Origin: Channa striata
Taxonomy: Eukaryota > Chordata > Actinopteri > Anabantiformes > Channidae
NCBI GenBank assembly: GCA_033026295.1
Contig: CM065171.1
Location: 1,426,001 to 1,490,000, forward strand
Length of the DNA: 64,000 bases
Direction of reading: 5' to 3'
A program made the position numbers and the translations under genes. Shown here one piece after another: positions 11,891 to 25,798 of the stretch (positions are counted from its first letter, which is position 1; each line of letters starts with the position of its first letter). Below the pieces are notes generated by a model that saw only the letters and a program-made list of their open reading frames with translations, ran no database searches and was not told the DNA's origin.

Positions 11891-14455
11891 TACCGACAAT
11901 TCAGCTCTCACCTACTGCCTCTCTTTGTGTTACATCCATGTACCCAGTCAGTAAATTTCTATATATATTTAGATGCTCATTAATGTGTAATGTTTCTGTT
12001 TCTAAACTAAACATAAATAAAATTGCCTTTTTAGATATAAGGCCGGATACATAAAGAGGGAAGTTCTGTGTCTTTACAACAATCTTTTACAAATTAAAGC
12101 CTTCATCTTTACCTGGTCTCCCGATTGTGATCTTGGTGAAATGATCCCATGATGGTGGTGAGGTGTACTGGTCTTTTATCCAATTAATACATTTTTGTGG
12201 GGCTGTGAAACGTGATTTCATTTCAAATATTTTTTCTGTGTACAGCGATAGTACGGCAGCATTTTAGTGACTTTAAAGCTGCTTTGGGACAAAGCAAGTG
12301 TTAATAGCTGAATATCTCGTTTGTAAAAGACTGTCTGATCTGGGTGTATGAAATAGGAAATTACTTTCTCAATTCTTGAGGCTATTGCCTTTCCTGTGAA
12401 TTGTATGTCTGTGTTAATGAGGTATAATAAGTGGGGTCCTTACTAAGATTAGGAAGTAGGGCCATTGTTACTGTACTTGTGGGTGTTTTTAAAGTACTAA
12501 TTTCTTCTAAATGGTGGTGGATAGGGTGTCTTGGAGACTTCTTTTGCAATTTAAAAAAATTAAATATCTCTTTTTCATATCTATCGTGTTTGCTTCAGAA
12601 TTCTAGTGGCTTTATCATGAAGTCGGAGGAAAAGTAGAAAACATGTCCACTTCCTGTTGCTGCCTGTGTTGTGTCTTTGTTCAGTACACTGTTCAATATC
12701 ATTATCTACTCTAACAGTATAACCAAGTACTGTAGCAGAAATGTTCTTGACTAACTGTCCAACTTTATGCAACCTGAACCCTCCCCACCTATTTCTAATT
12801 CAGTGCAGCTTCTCTGATCACACCTCACTGACTCACGGACTATTAACATTAACATTGTGTTGCTTTTCTAACACAATTACTGACTCTATGACACTGACCC
12901 TATTATAACTACTCTGATCCTGTAAGTTTTTAATAGACAGGATTTCAAGGAGAAGAGTGTAGCAATTTGCAAAGCATGTAATTTGATATTAATGGAGAAA
13001 CATTAATATTCCTCGAAAGGGGCACAAGGTTCATTTAAGCCAAACCAAGCTATAATTAAAATATTATATCTGCACGGCGATTGGTCCACACTAAAATCAA
13101 CCAAGTTAAGTAAACAATAGAATTTGACTTTTATTACCCAAATCAGTCTTTTATCATGAGTTCTTTTCTGTGTGAGTGACTTTCTGTTTTTCTGAAGAAA
13201 GACAAACAAAGAACCACCTCTTTTCAAATATTAATTTATCTAAAACTACAGAAAATATAGATAGCTGTGAGTATGCATATGGATATATGGAAATAAATTA
13301 ATAAATGAATGGGCAATAAAACATGAAAAACCAATTCTAAGTAAACAGACAAATGAACCGGGTATGCAAGTGGGTGTGATAATTTTTGGAAGGAAAAAGG
13401 AATCTAGTCACTATTTGTCTCTAAGTAGCGTGAAAATACTTGTAACTTTGAAAGAGGCTCAATTATGCCAGCGGCTATGTACAGACACCAGACTTTCAGA
13501 AGTAAGAGTGATTTTAGCCTTGCCTTTCACGCTGCTGCAGGTTGTTTGCCGTTTCCAGCTTAAGTCGACCATTCTGCCGCCATAGAATGAGAAGTGCTTT
13601 CTCGTTTCAGGTAGGGGCTCTACCAGAGTGAGTTTTGTCGTCCCACAGTTGGCACAGCCTGCCGGGGCCAAGCGGCCCATTCAGCCTAGATCGCTAGAAT
13701 GAATCACAGATTGGTTGGTTGTCCTAGTCCGCTGCGCTTCTTTGATTTGGCCGAAAAGGGAGCGGCTGGAGCCCAGATATTGAATCAAAGTAATTCAGCC
13801 AAAATGGTCAAAAAGAAAAACTGATTACTGAATAAAAATCTTTTATTCAATATTTAATGGTTGGAATGTATTTCTAATTATACAAGACAAAGATCGAAGT
13901 TTGGCTTGGAGTCTCAAAAATAAATTACAAAGATAAAAATAGGCAGGAAAAATGTGTACGCTAAAATAATAATTTTGAAAAAGTATGGACGAGAGAATTA
14001 ACAACAAAGAGTACTTTTCACAACATCACAACGAGGCACATTTTTCTTCAGGATGGAATTCTGAAGTCGCGTAAAAGCTCATACTGAGCTGGAACTTGGA
14101 ACAGCTGGAACCCGAACAATGGAATTTTAACTTTATTATTATAGATATCCCGAGGCACTGCCAAGATTCAAAACGCATGCATGCTAGCAATTCAAATTTA
14201 CCGCGAGGGGCAGGGCTGGTTCCTCCTCTAGATCAAATTGCCTTCTTTGTTCAGTTTAATCTCATACGTCGAATGGAGATTTCTATTTTCATCAAGCCCA
14301 AAACTTCTTAATCAAAAACAAAGTAACATATTGACACATCTGACTCCTATAGCAACAGTATACATGCCAATCTATGCTCATGTTTTGTAAATCCCTGATT
14401 ATAGTTAACAACAATCTGTATAGTATGTTCAAGGCATATGTAAATATGATCTATA
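11891..14455. other. Unassigned non-coding DNA
   Basis: No exon or repeat family recognised. A block at roughly 13530-13780 is visibly more GC-rich than its surroundings, without a recognisable product. Confidence 0.4.
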
Positions 14456-14605
14456 TTTTCTCTTGTACATATTTTCTAGAGGTTAGTTATAACCTATATC
14501 CTGTACTTGCTGCTTATTGCACTTCTGGTTAGGCATAAACTGCATTTTGTTGCCTTGTCTAATGACAATAAAGTTGAATCTAATCTAATCTAATACGCTT
14601 ATGCT
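14456..14605 (+). mobile_element. LINE 3' tail
   Basis: Contains TTATTGCACTTCTGGTTAG, then AATGACAATAAAGTTGAATC and a short TCTAA repeat (about 14574-14594). This is the standard 3' untranslated end of a common fish L2/Rex-type LINE. Only the tail is present, as expected for a 5'-truncated insertion. Confidence 0.75.
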
Positions 14606-15424
14606 AATCTAATAAGCTAAAATGCTTAATGGTTAATGTCTTATATTCCATACATGTGGGAGTTTTGATGAATATATATCATTAATTGATTAATAATTGA
14701 TGCATTGGTCTGGACATAATTTACAAATCGTAGTATTGAATAAGTATTGAATTAATTTAATCTAGTGTAACATGATCAAATGTCTATGTATTTTAGCGTG
14801 TGTATGCAAGATATGTATGAATATATAACACATATGTGAAATGTACAGAATTGCAGACGAATATGACATTGTGTTAACTTTCAGACAACAAAATAAATAT
14901 TGTTTAATTTCTTTACGGAGATAAGAACCCTCTCGGATTACAACTTCCACCAAAGGATGGCAGTGTTGCACCATGCTCCTATCTCTCGTCACTACTGAAT
15001 CGAACTCTTTATTTTATAACCCTGTGATTTCTCGTCGTAGGAAGGAAAATTCTGCCATATTTGCTTATGAACACATTGGCGTGAGTTCTTTGACAGCTGA
15101 TTTGTCCCTGTTTTGAGGTTTGAATCCAAACAAAGTCTTTCTTGTCCAAAGGAAGTTGCACCTCAAGTTTTATGGATGTCCTGTAAATTCCTTCTGGTTT
15201 CTGGTACCATTTTGATAAAACCGTAATTTTCAAGTGAATAAATTTTTACGGTCTGGTAGATAAAAAATCACAACAAAAATTATGCCAATGGAACAAGTGT
15301 CAAACCGTGGCCTAAAACCAGATGTGGTTTGTTTGCAGATAATTTCTTTCAGACCTTTCCTGCACTGAGATGGTTTGCAGTGTGAAGTGGACAGGATGAG
15401 ATGCTCTTGATTCCCTCCTTTCAG
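14606..15424. other. Unassigned non-coding DNA
   Basis: AT-rich sequence without a recognisable gene or repeat family. Confidence 0.4.
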
Positions 15425-15512
15425 GTTGGATATAAGTCACTGCCCAAAGTGATGGAAGGTCTTAATCATGAATGAGAGTAAACTGGAGCGCAAGATTCAC
15501 AGGCTTTTATGT
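15425..15512 (+). mobile_element. Possible fish LINE fragment
   Basis: The strings AGTCACTGCCCAAAGTG and AATGAGAGTAAACTGGAGCG resemble the late coding part of a common fish non-LTR retrotransposon (…EFKYLG…EGK-E-EIDRR in translation). It is short and gapped, so the call is tentative. It lies just upstream of a second LINE fragment of a different family. Confidence 0.45.
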
Positions 15513-15604
15513 GACATGTCTTATCACTTTACTGAAGCTGCACTCCCTAAATTATCTTTTGCTTAATATGGATTTAAGTTCCACCTCTGAATTTCTCTAA
15601 TTGG

Positions 15605-16400
15605 ACCTCAGTATGCCTTTTGATGGCATACATCACTCTTTACTCCTACTGTAGCTCATTTGGAGAAGAAATTTGGAGGTTTCTGGCTACCTGGCTAAAA
15701 TCTTACTTATTGACAGAACACAGTGTGTTTCTTATAGTATTTAATCAGCCTTTTCCAATCTCAGGACTCTGTTCTTGGCCCTCAAACATGTGTCCCTCTA
15801 CATTTCTAATGTAGAAATGGAATTAATTTCTGATATTCAGCTGTGCATCCAACAATACACAACACATAAAAAATTTCACAGAGACTGCCTTCTTTAACTT
15901 ATGTAACATTCTTTGGCTAAAATTTGTTCTTCTGTGTACATGGCCAGTGTAGAGATATTAATTATTGCCTTCACATCATTCAGATTGGACAATTATAATG
16001 TTAATTTTGAGGCCTTCCCAGAGCCTAGTAGTCTCCAAATGGTCAAGGAAACTGTAATATAGAATATGTGATCATATTAGATCAATTTTGGCCTCCCTTC
16101 ATTGGGTCCCTTTCCACATCAGGTCAGATTTCTAATGACTTACAAAATCCCAAATGAGGGGCCCCTTCATACTTGGCTGATCTCCTTTAACATTACATTC
16201 CATCTCGTACTCTTTACTCCTGGAGTGCAGGGCTCATGTCTGTCCCCAGATTTAAAACGGAAGTCAGCTCGCTACAGGCCTATTCATATCGTGACTCTTT
16301 CCTCTGGAATACGCACCCCTTGCTGACATAAGACAGTCCAATTGTGTAGAAATTTTTAAATCCAAACTTAAAGCTAATTTCTTCACAATGAATATGAGTG
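15605..16400 (+). mobile_element. L2-like LINE, reverse transcriptase to C-terminus, decayed
   Basis: Translations in shifting frames give FDGIHHSLL and a WLKSYLLTE-like stretch (about 15618-15720, matching FDTVDH…WFRSYLTDRT of the polymerase). Then comes LASLHWVPFHIRSDF (about 16088-16130, matching the HWLPV C-terminal motif), and an S-LYL-RD-LWN stretch ending near 16320. The order is right for a single L2-clade element, but the YADD-containing centre is missing and stops are frequent. Confidence 0.75.
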
Positions 16401-16727
16401 TGAATGGTTGTCTGTCCGTTAGAGATGGGAAATTTCAATTCTTTTAACTGAGTCAGAGCTTTAATGCCCGAACAGTAAATTGAATGAATCATTTTGAGTC
16501 ATTTCGTTCGTCTTACACCACGTGAGGCTGTAGCCCTCTTGTTGGGCGTTGTAAAAAGGGCCGCAGTTCTCAAACACAATAACTGAAGAACATGGTTTGG
16601 TTCAGCTGACAAATTATAATACACAAAACGCCACCAGCAATTCAAACCATGTGAAAACCTAGCAAAGCAAGTACACCACAATAAAGAAGAACGAGGACCC
16701 GAGGACGGACTCACGCTCAATGTGTTG
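16401..16727. other. Unassigned non-coding DNA
   Basis: Nothing recognised between the LINE fragment and the short repeat that follows. Confidence 0.4.
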
Positions 16728-16815
16728 GCCCTGGAGCCTGTCAGGGGTAGACCCCACCTATGACCAGCTGGGATTCAGGCCCTTCACAACGCTACCTAGG
16801 ATAAGTGGTAACACA
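16728..16815 (+). repeat. Dispersed short repeat, 3' part
   Basis: CTGTCAGGGGTAGACCCCACC, CCAGCTGGGATTCAGGC and GGATAAGTGG follow the end of the abundant fish repeat that carries GTGGAGTTTGCATG upstream. Fuller copies lie at 49683-49934 and, inverted, at 52626-52772. Confidence 0.65.
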
Positions 16816-17780
16816 TAAGTGATGCATATAGTTGTGAAATAAAAGTATAATCCATGGGAAAATGTTTGGGGCAAAAACGGGGGGATGGGGAATGCCCTCC
16901 CAATGGCCACTCACCTAATATTTTGCATTGACTGCTCTGCTTCCTATGCCACATTTGCCCCAGCCTTGCACAAATGCACTACACCATGCTCTGCAGCTGC
17001 CACAGAAACACTGATATGACGTTCCTTCTAGATACTTGGACTGAGGGGGAGGGTCACCTCCATTGTCTAAGATGGCCACTGCTAATTGCTTAAGTGACAT
17101 ATTGTCTTAATTTTATCTTGCTATTATTTTTTGGTAAAATCCAAGCCCACCGATGGAGAAAGACTAAATCTGCATTTCCTTCTTTTTAGACGGTGACAGG
17201 TTCTAGTAGAATTCCCACATCTGGTAACAAATGCAGTGACACTTTTGGAGTCAAGGTAAAAAATATAATGCAGATCGTTGCTCTGGCACAGAGAAAATAC
17301 GTTCTTTAAACTGGCAGATTCTGATTTAAAGGAGGGGGAATGATCTCACCGCTCTAGTACAATTGACACCATCTAGACACCATTTTCACAGAAGTGTCAC
17401 AAAAACACAAGAAATGAGACCATGTAGCTGTTTTTTTTATTTATTTGTGTGTGATTTAAATAGGAAGAGGCGTTTCAGTGTGCTATATTTCTGCTCATGT
17501 CACATTTTTTTGTTGGGCTCTGTGGCAGGCAATTTATGCCCCTTTTGTCCCTGGAATGAGGCTGCAAAGCAGATATAACTGGATCTATGCAATATGTCAC
17601 AAGTTTTAAAAACACCTCTATTTTTAGGGACCTCAGCAGAGCCACAAATTTTCACAAGAATGCTTCTATTCTCTTTTGGTGACTGTCAATCCCTGACAGA
17701 GAATTACGTGTCTGTGCAGATGTATTTTGAAGAATAGATCCAGTTAAATTCCTTGAGGGATGATAACGTCACACAATCAA
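16816..17780. other. Unassigned non-coding DNA
   Basis: No gene, RNA or repeat family recognised. Confidence 0.4.
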
Positions 17781-17802
17781 ACACACACACACACACACAC
17801 AC
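17781..17802. repeat. (AC)11 microsatellite
   Basis: Eleven AC units, about 130 bases before a much longer CA array. Confidence 0.95.
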
Positions 17803-17932
17803 TCAATCAATGCCCCAGGTTTGCTGTGTGCTTTTATTATTGAGGAGAAAGGTAAAGACAGAAGCCTGACACCAGGACCTTTTCTTCTTTACCACCCATA
17901 TGTGCTTTACTGCTGTGTTTGTTTAGCTTCCT

Positions 17933-19426
<1,494 letters not shown>

Positions 19427-20400
19427 ACTTATAATAATACATTTTTTATATAAGCGGCTTTCAAAACACTCAAGGACACTGTACAATCAACCAACAAACG
19501 AACAGAAGATAACAGGACAAAACTGAACAAATGCAATTACAGATTACAGTGAGTAGGCAATCTTAAACAAGGAGTATTTGAGTCTGGATATGAAGACAGG
19601 AAGAGAGTCAATGTTTCAAATGTCCGGTGGGGACAGAGGGCAGAGCGGCTGAAAAGCGAGCAGGGGGCACAGAGCAAAAGGATGTGGCAGTATGGAGGAA
19701 ATCAGACAGATATGAAGGTGTACAGGAGGATTTTAAATTCTATTCCGTATTTAACAGTGTTGTTCAAGTTGTTGACATTTGCTTTTCATTGTCTGGAGAT
19801 CAGGGGTAAACCAGGGGTCAGTTTGAGAAAAGGAAACAGACCAGGTTTTCACTGGGGCAAGAGAATTAAGGATGATGATTAAACAATTATTTACCTGAGC
19901 TACTAGTTCATCAGGGGTGGGTAGATTGTCCGGAATAGGAAAGTTGTCAGTGCAAGAAGAGAGGGTATCGACAATAATGTCCTTAATATTTCGAAATGAA
20001 ATGAGACGTGGTGGCTTAATTACAGAGAGGCAGAGTGGGACACTGAATGAGGTTAGGAGATGGTAAGATACATGGAGTTCTTCAGCTGTGCAGTTGAGGA
20101 GGTTAGACCAGAACTGCAGATTGAGTCCAGAATGTGTCCTTTTGTTTGGATGGGGAGAGTATTGTTGGATTGTAGCAACGTTGGTGGGAGTGGGTCAGTT
20201 TAAAGATAATACGTTTAAATGATCTGTAGGCTGACAAAGACACTGGTAGGACTGTCCATTTCTCGCGGTGAATTTTTGCCAGACCTCCACCACATGAGCC
20301 ACGGAATGACAGACTGAAACACAGGAATGACAACTGAAGAGCTGATCCAAGGATAGATGGTTGGTTATAGTCCCACGTAAGTGCAATTGCACGGTTCATA
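19427..20400 (-). mobile_element. L2-like LINE, internally deleted
   Basis: Read on the minus strand, 20200-19790 gives THSHQRCYNP-type sequence, then FSVPLCLSVIKPPRLISFRN and DNLPTPDELVAQVNNCL, the endonuclease-to-polymerase linker of fish L2-clade LINEs. It then jumps near 19760 to a YGIEFKILLYTF stretch from the C-terminus. It ends in GTGTTTTGAAAGCCGCTTAT and an ATTATTAT-type 3' tail (19470-19427), the usual L2 terminus. The polymerase core is deleted. Several frames look open only because stops happen to be sparse; none is intact. Confidence 0.75.
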
Positions 20401-21061
20401 TAGAACGATGTAAGTTAAGAATTGCAGATGAGCAGCGCCAGCCACTCACCGTCCACCGATCCACACTACACTGTGTGCAGAGGTGACACAAGTACACAAA
20501 CTGAACATCCATGTAGAGCTACAAGTAATGGCCTTGACATTTCTCCACTATAAATACCACTCAAATATTTTAGCAATTAAGAAAAAGTATTCCCCAAAAA
20601 AACAGTATTTTAAAACAACAGTAATTATGATAATTATGGCAAAAACTTAAAGTTAAGTAAAGTAGTTGGTAAAGGCAGAACTGATTTAAAACACTTTATT
20701 AACCGACAGCTGGTTAATCTATAACGATACATCCGTGTTTATTGGTTCAGAATAATTTGGCATATGTGTTTATATTAAAACCACCAGGTGGTACGAATCT
20801 TGTGGCTGATTAAATCAGAGCTAGCCAGTGTCATCATGTATTAATAAAAAAAAAAAAAAGCTGTAAATTAGGTGTTAAATAAAAATAAATATTAGCATAT
20901 TAGTTTAATTTAAATAAATAAATATAAATTATTCTGTAAAAGTGTTTTAGCAGTTGAGTATCTCGAGTTAAAAATTGTAGACTACATAAAATACCTCTGT
21001 TATTTAGCATCTCCCACACTGTACAAATATTTTATTAACAAATTATTCTCATTTATAAGTC
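20401..21061. other. Unassigned AT-rich DNA
   Basis: No gene or repeat family recognised. Contains A-rich runs and a stretch rich in AAATAAATA. Confidence 0.4.
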
Positions 21062-21585
21062 TTTTCTCCCGGCCGCTGTCAGACTTTACAATCAGAGCTG
21101 CTCCCAGTTTTTTAACGCTGCAATACAAATGACCCATGGTGTAATTGCTTGCATGATTTTGTTCATATGCAAGATATTTATATTCTTATTTTTTCATTTT
21201 AGATTGTATATATTGAATTTTCAATTCTATTTAACTTTATTTATATAGCGCCAATTTACAACAAGGTCATCTCAAGGCACTTTACATAATAAAGTCAATA
21301 CTATACAAACATTTAGAGAAAACCCACCAAATCCCCCTTGAACAAGTTATAGGCAACAGTGGAGAGGAAAAACTCCCTTTACCGGAAGAAACCTCCAGCA
21401 GAACCAGGCTCAGGGTGGACGGACATCTGCCTTGACCGGTTGGGCTGAGTGGAAAGTGGAGAGAGAAAAGGGCAACAATATATTGTATTCTGATATTCTT
21501 TTTTGCCATACAATTCATATTCTCTGCTCCTGTAACATGGAAATGTCCACACTGTGGGACCAATAAAGGTTATTTTCTAGATCCG
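21062..21585 (+). mobile_element. Rex1/CR1-like LINE 3' tail, split by an insertion
   Basis: Positions 21062-21215 plus 21478-21585 together align with the LINE tail at 48495-48770. Shared strings include GCAATACAAATGACCCATGG, ATTTTAGATTGTATATA, TATTCTGATA-TCTTTTTTGC and a final AATAAAGGTTAT. The copy at 48.5 kb is continuous where this one is interrupted by the 262-base insert at 21216-21477, so it acts as an empty-site control. Only untranslated tail is present. Confidence 0.85.
21216..21477 (+). mobile_element. 262-base nested insertion with 8-base target duplication
   Basis: The insert begins AATTTTCAATTCTATTTAAC, includes TTTATTTATATAGCGCC and CATCTCAAGGCACTTTAC, and ends near GGGCAACA. 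ATATATTG flanks it on both sides (21208-21215 and 21478-21485). The core strings belong to a very abundant fish dispersed repeat whose superfamily I cannot name with certainty. No obvious terminal inverted repeats or poly-A are visible. The 8-base duplication would suit a hAT-type element but also fits some retro-insertions. Confidence 0.8.
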
Positions 21586-22044
21586 CCCCTGTACAGTGCC
21601 GCTCTTGCTCGTGTACGGCAGCTGCACAGGCTAAGCAAAAAAAAACTAGAATATCTGGCCTGGTAGAGTTCTGAAATTCAAAACATGACAGTGCAAACAA
21701 TAAGGTGAGCTGGTCGGGAAATGACTAATTTCACTGCTTCCAATGCCAGCCTGCACAACCAAACACCCACAGAGGAGAAAGTAGAAAGAAAAATGGAAAA
21801 TAAACAAAAATAAAAACAGGCGAAAAGAAGGCAGACAGGAAGACTGACTTGACGCTCAGCTATTCAGTCGGAGGAAAAAGTCATGGTGCTGTTTGCAGTT
21901 TTATAGTCTCCAGCATAACTTGGTCAGAAAATGTGATCAGGTCTTTACCAAAGTCATAAATATCATTAAACTAAGCTGCTAAAACACAGTTATGATCATC
22001 TCTCCATTGTCACCATCAGTGATGGTGGAAAAAGTAATGGCAAC
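21586..22044. other. Unassigned non-coding DNA
   Basis: Nothing recognised between the LINE tail and the Tc1-like element. Confidence 0.4.
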
Positions 22045-22990
22045 AGTGTTTTTCTAGTTTGAACCACCTCAGGCAAGCACTTCCTGTGGCTGTGGATCAA
22101 GGTACAAAGTGTTCGGGACAAACGTTGGACCTTTTTATTCTTACACAATTGTTTCATCTCAGCCGTATTCTTAGCATGTCTGGTGTGAACAACGTTCGAG
22201 GTCATTCCACTGCATCTCTGTTGGCTTGTGCTCAGGCTCTGACTTGGCCGCTCCAAAAGCTGGATTTTGAGTATCTGCAGTAAATCCAGTCCGTAGCAGA
22301 GTTATTATGTTGAGGCTCATTGTCAGCCGACATAATTCTGTTGGATATCTTGGAATACATTTTCCCCTCCAAAAATTCAAAAGCAGCCCAGGCTCAGAGG
22401 CAGCAAAGCAGCAACAAACCACGATGCTCTCGGCACTGTATCTCACTGCTGGTATGTTGCTTTCACGGCGGTCCACGGTTCTATTTTGTTGCTTACATAG
22501 TGTTGCGTGCTCATCCCAAACAATTCTACCTGTTTCATCTGTCATCCACACATTTTTCCACTTGTGTTGTGGACTGTAACAGTGGTCTTTTACAAACTTC
22601 AGACACGTTGCAGTGTTGTCTTTGGGGGGAAATGGCTTCCTCCATGGTATCATGCCTGGTTAACGGTTTGCATGTGGTTGACTCAATAAAAGAGACTTTA
22701 ACAAACTCTAATAAATCCTTCGTTGTCAACTGTTTAGTCTTGTACCTTTGGAGTGACATGGCTGGGTAAGTAGCCAAGGAACCAAATGTCCAACTTTGGA
22801 CTGGTGAATATCTAATGTCTATGATATTACTCTTTTTCAGTCACATTCAAATCTGATCATAGTTCTTCTGAGATCTCTTTCTGGCGGTGCATTGTTCACT
22901 TTAGCTGATGATCCTTGTGGAAAGCACACTGGCGCTGTTTGGGTCAAGGTCTAAACCACACCTCTACTGTTGTTTCATTGATTGGACACC
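22045..22990 (-). mobile_element. Tc1-like transposon with recognisable transposase remnant
   Basis: On the minus strand, 22780-22700 carries KTKQLTTKDLLEF (the start of the DNA-binding region). Positions 22653-22480 read IPWRKPF…LKFVKDH…WKNVWMTDET, with the first catalytic aspartate of the DDE triad. Then comes a degraded V-GG-V-CCFAAS box (about 22440-22390), and finally a degraded SP-LNPIE region with W-DLER near 22210. The frame over 22653-22171 is open for 160 codons, long for a remnant, but the G-rich box and middle aspartate region are damaged. About 200 bases beyond 22790 probably hold the 5' untranslated part and terminal repeat, not clearly delimited. A fragment of the same family is at 30075-30190. 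Confidence 0.85.
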
Positions 22991-23137
22991 CGATTTATGA
23001 ATCTGATTCATGATCTATACATTTCTAGCTGCTCGTGTTGGGTTTGCTTGAGTTTATAACAACAATAACAACAGCGCCTGACTTTCCTCATTGCTCCAGT
23101 TACATGGCTACAGCAGCTAGAGAGCTGTGCCACTTTC

Positions 23138-23450
23138 ACTTTCCAGTTTATTAGGTACACCTGGCAAAAATGAATCCAGTCTACTGCAGCAATTCAGCAG
23201 TAAAAAAAAACCTTGATGAATGTTATATTACTGATTTGCATGCTGCTGAGGCCTCAGCCTGGTACAGGGTGGATAACTGTAACTCAGACTGCGTGGTTTA
23301 CACTATTTTTCAGAGCTCCTTGAGTATAGGCTGCTACTTTTCCTCCACTCTGCACCACCAGCCTGTTACTGTACTTCTGGCTACAGCCTCCATCACCTTC
23401 AGGCACTCAGACTCTGCTATAACATCCAGTCATTATCCACCAGCTTAAGG
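23138..23450 (+). repeat. Dispersed repeat beginning GTTTATTAGGTACACC
   Basis: Starts with CAGTTTATTAGGTACACCTGGC, a phrase common to fish repeats, but the continuation does not follow the Tc1 family seen at 1889-2548. Boundaries and superfamily are uncertain. Confidence 0.4.
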
Positions 23451-25546
23451 CTACAGTAACACTGTATATGATTAATGGGCACAAAGAAATGATCTGACAT
23501 AATGTGCACTCATTTCTGGAAACAGTAAAGCCCCCTCATATGCAGCACTGTATGGTTGAATGAGAAAAATTAAACAATTAGGCCCCTTCAAGCAATCACG
23601 CCTACCATGAAACGTAAGGTAATGCGCGGCTGGTCTTTGTGTGTGTGTGTGTGCGTGGGACAGAGAAGGTAGTATTCTTAGACACGTGTCAGGATCATGA
23701 ACTTGGCTGCACATTTCCCTCTGCCATACCATACCTTACTACGTATTCCAGATGTTATATACATTGGCTGGTACAGAAGGCCTTCAATGCAAACACTAGT
23801 GTGTGTGTGAATGCGTGAGTGTGTATTCCATAACTGGCAGGTAACGCAGCAGCTTTTGGCAAAGCTGTGTTTCTTTTTCAGTAGCAATATAAGCCGATGC
23901 AGGCAGGATTCCAAGAGAACCACAGGGGAAAGTGTTAAAACCAGATGTCACAGCTGATCACTCTGCTGCTTGTTGGGCCACAAGGCAACTCTTAGCGCCT
24001 GCTTTCTATCAGGAAAACATGTGTAAAACAAAACAATGGTCCGGGAGACACAAGCTGGAATTTGGAATCTGTCAGTTCACATTTGTTCACAGCTATGACA
24101 GGAATTCATAGGGTTTTGAACTAAACTAGCAAATATGAACAAAGTGTAAAGAAATGCTCCACCCCAAAAGTCTTCTGAGTTAAAAGGTGACTCGGGGTCT
24201 TCAAGCTGCTTAGAGCCAGCTTGGATTCACGTTATTTACACTGGATTCCAGTAGGGAACTGGAATCAAGACAAAAAACATGTCGAAACGTGCCAAGACAT
24301 ATGAATAAAGTTAAACACAAGAGTAAACAAGTGGTAAATCAGGTGATTTTTGGAGCTTTGCAGAAGTAAAACTAACTAGGCAGTGGAGAAAGTACTGAAC
24401 ACACAGACTAACAGCAGAGAAGTGGGTTAGGCTGAAGGGCTAGTCTGAGAAGTTTCTGTTACCAGTTTGATATTATTGTGCTGTGACTCCAACGTGACTG
24501 CTGCTGCCAATGAGCAAGCAAAAAAAAGAAAAAGTGAGAACAACTGGTCAATTAGTTAGACATATTTCACAAGGAATCTAATTCAAATTCCAATTCACTG
24601 TGTGCATTCCATTCATTTTGTTCTATTAAATAACAAAAAGCTAAATCACCAGATGTGCAACATTACATTTCAAATATTACTAAGAATGAATGTTATTGTT
24701 ACATATTAGGTACATTATGACATGCAAAAACACACTTTGAGGTACTTAAAAACTAATGTGACCCAGTCCTCTGCATTAGTGATTTATTTGCACAGTGCAG
24801 TTATTACTGTCTACAGCAGTTTGAAGCTTCCAGTGGAAGTCAGTTCGTCCAATTTTATGTCAGAAATCGACGAAAGGCAGCCCAGAGAAAAACTGCTCCA
24901 CTGACTATCTCTCATTTCAAATAACGCGTGTGTGTGTTTCAGCATTTGCTCGTATGAAAACTAGCCCAGCCTGAATTTAATATGCATATTTGCCTCCTAT
25001 TCGTCCTTCAGTTTTATATTGCCCCACTATTGCCAACAAAAGCCATTTTTGTTTTACTGCATGGCAATAAAAATGAAATGTTGAAGTGAAAGTAGTGTAT
25101 AATGAATGTGATAATTAGCTGCATGATTAAAACATGGTAGGACAAAGTGCAACAGCGTGCCATTTAAAGTGATGGATAATTCATTATGGCAGCGGTTTAA
25201 TTCTGCTGTGACTTGCAGGACACAGATGCCGGCAGAGTCCGACCCTGAACTCATGATGGGAAAACAGAAATAAAAAGACACGAATAAACACATTTATAGG
25301 GCCAATGTTACCGTGATAAAAAACACAAATTCCTTTTAACAACGCCATCAACACAGGCTCTGATATGATGAAGCCCAGCTTCTCCAGTACAGGGCTGGAC
25401 AGCGGTAGTGATTCCAAGCAGGAATGCTGACCGATGTCCAGCGTGTTAACTGCACTCGAATGGGCTGAGTGATATTAGTGGGTGTGAAGTTGGTGTAGTG
25501 GACTTTACGGTGCAGCTTTTAACGTTATGCACAAGAAAAAAATCTA
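23451..25546. other. Unassigned non-coding DNA
   Basis: Contains a short TG run near 23639-23655. No gene recognised; frames are short and overlapping. Confidence 0.4.
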
Positions 25547-25798
25547 TCCTCGGCAAGCAGAACAGTGCAGAACTTTGGCAATGTCAGCTCTGCCCACGAT
25601 CTCCCATCCACCGTCCACATGTGTGTTAAACATACTGAGTTTTGCCTTATTGCCATAAATACACAGAAACTGTTGTCTGCCTGATTTGACCACAGCAGAG
25701 CACAACTTGGCGGACTCTGTCACCGTCTCCACACTAAAACCCTTTACCAGTTGCGGCCTAGAGTGACTTATTTTTTTATTCTTTTTAAACCTCACCCA
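25547..25798 (-). other. Open minus-strand stretch of about 80 codons, unexplained
   Basis: The minus strand is open from the Penelope fragment edge down to a TAG at 25544-25546. It reads a mixed, protein-like sequence including LVKGFSVETVTESAKLC, FLCIYGNKAKLSMFNTHVDG and IVGRADIAKVLHC. I do not recognise it. The other frames across the same bases contain stops. There is no good pyrimidine-rich acceptor on its upstream side and no donor before the stop. It could be a chance frame, the tail of an unknown transposon protein, or a retrocopied gene end. The open frame continues upstream to 25990, but that part is the shadow of the plus-strand Penelope fragment. Confidence 0.3.
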
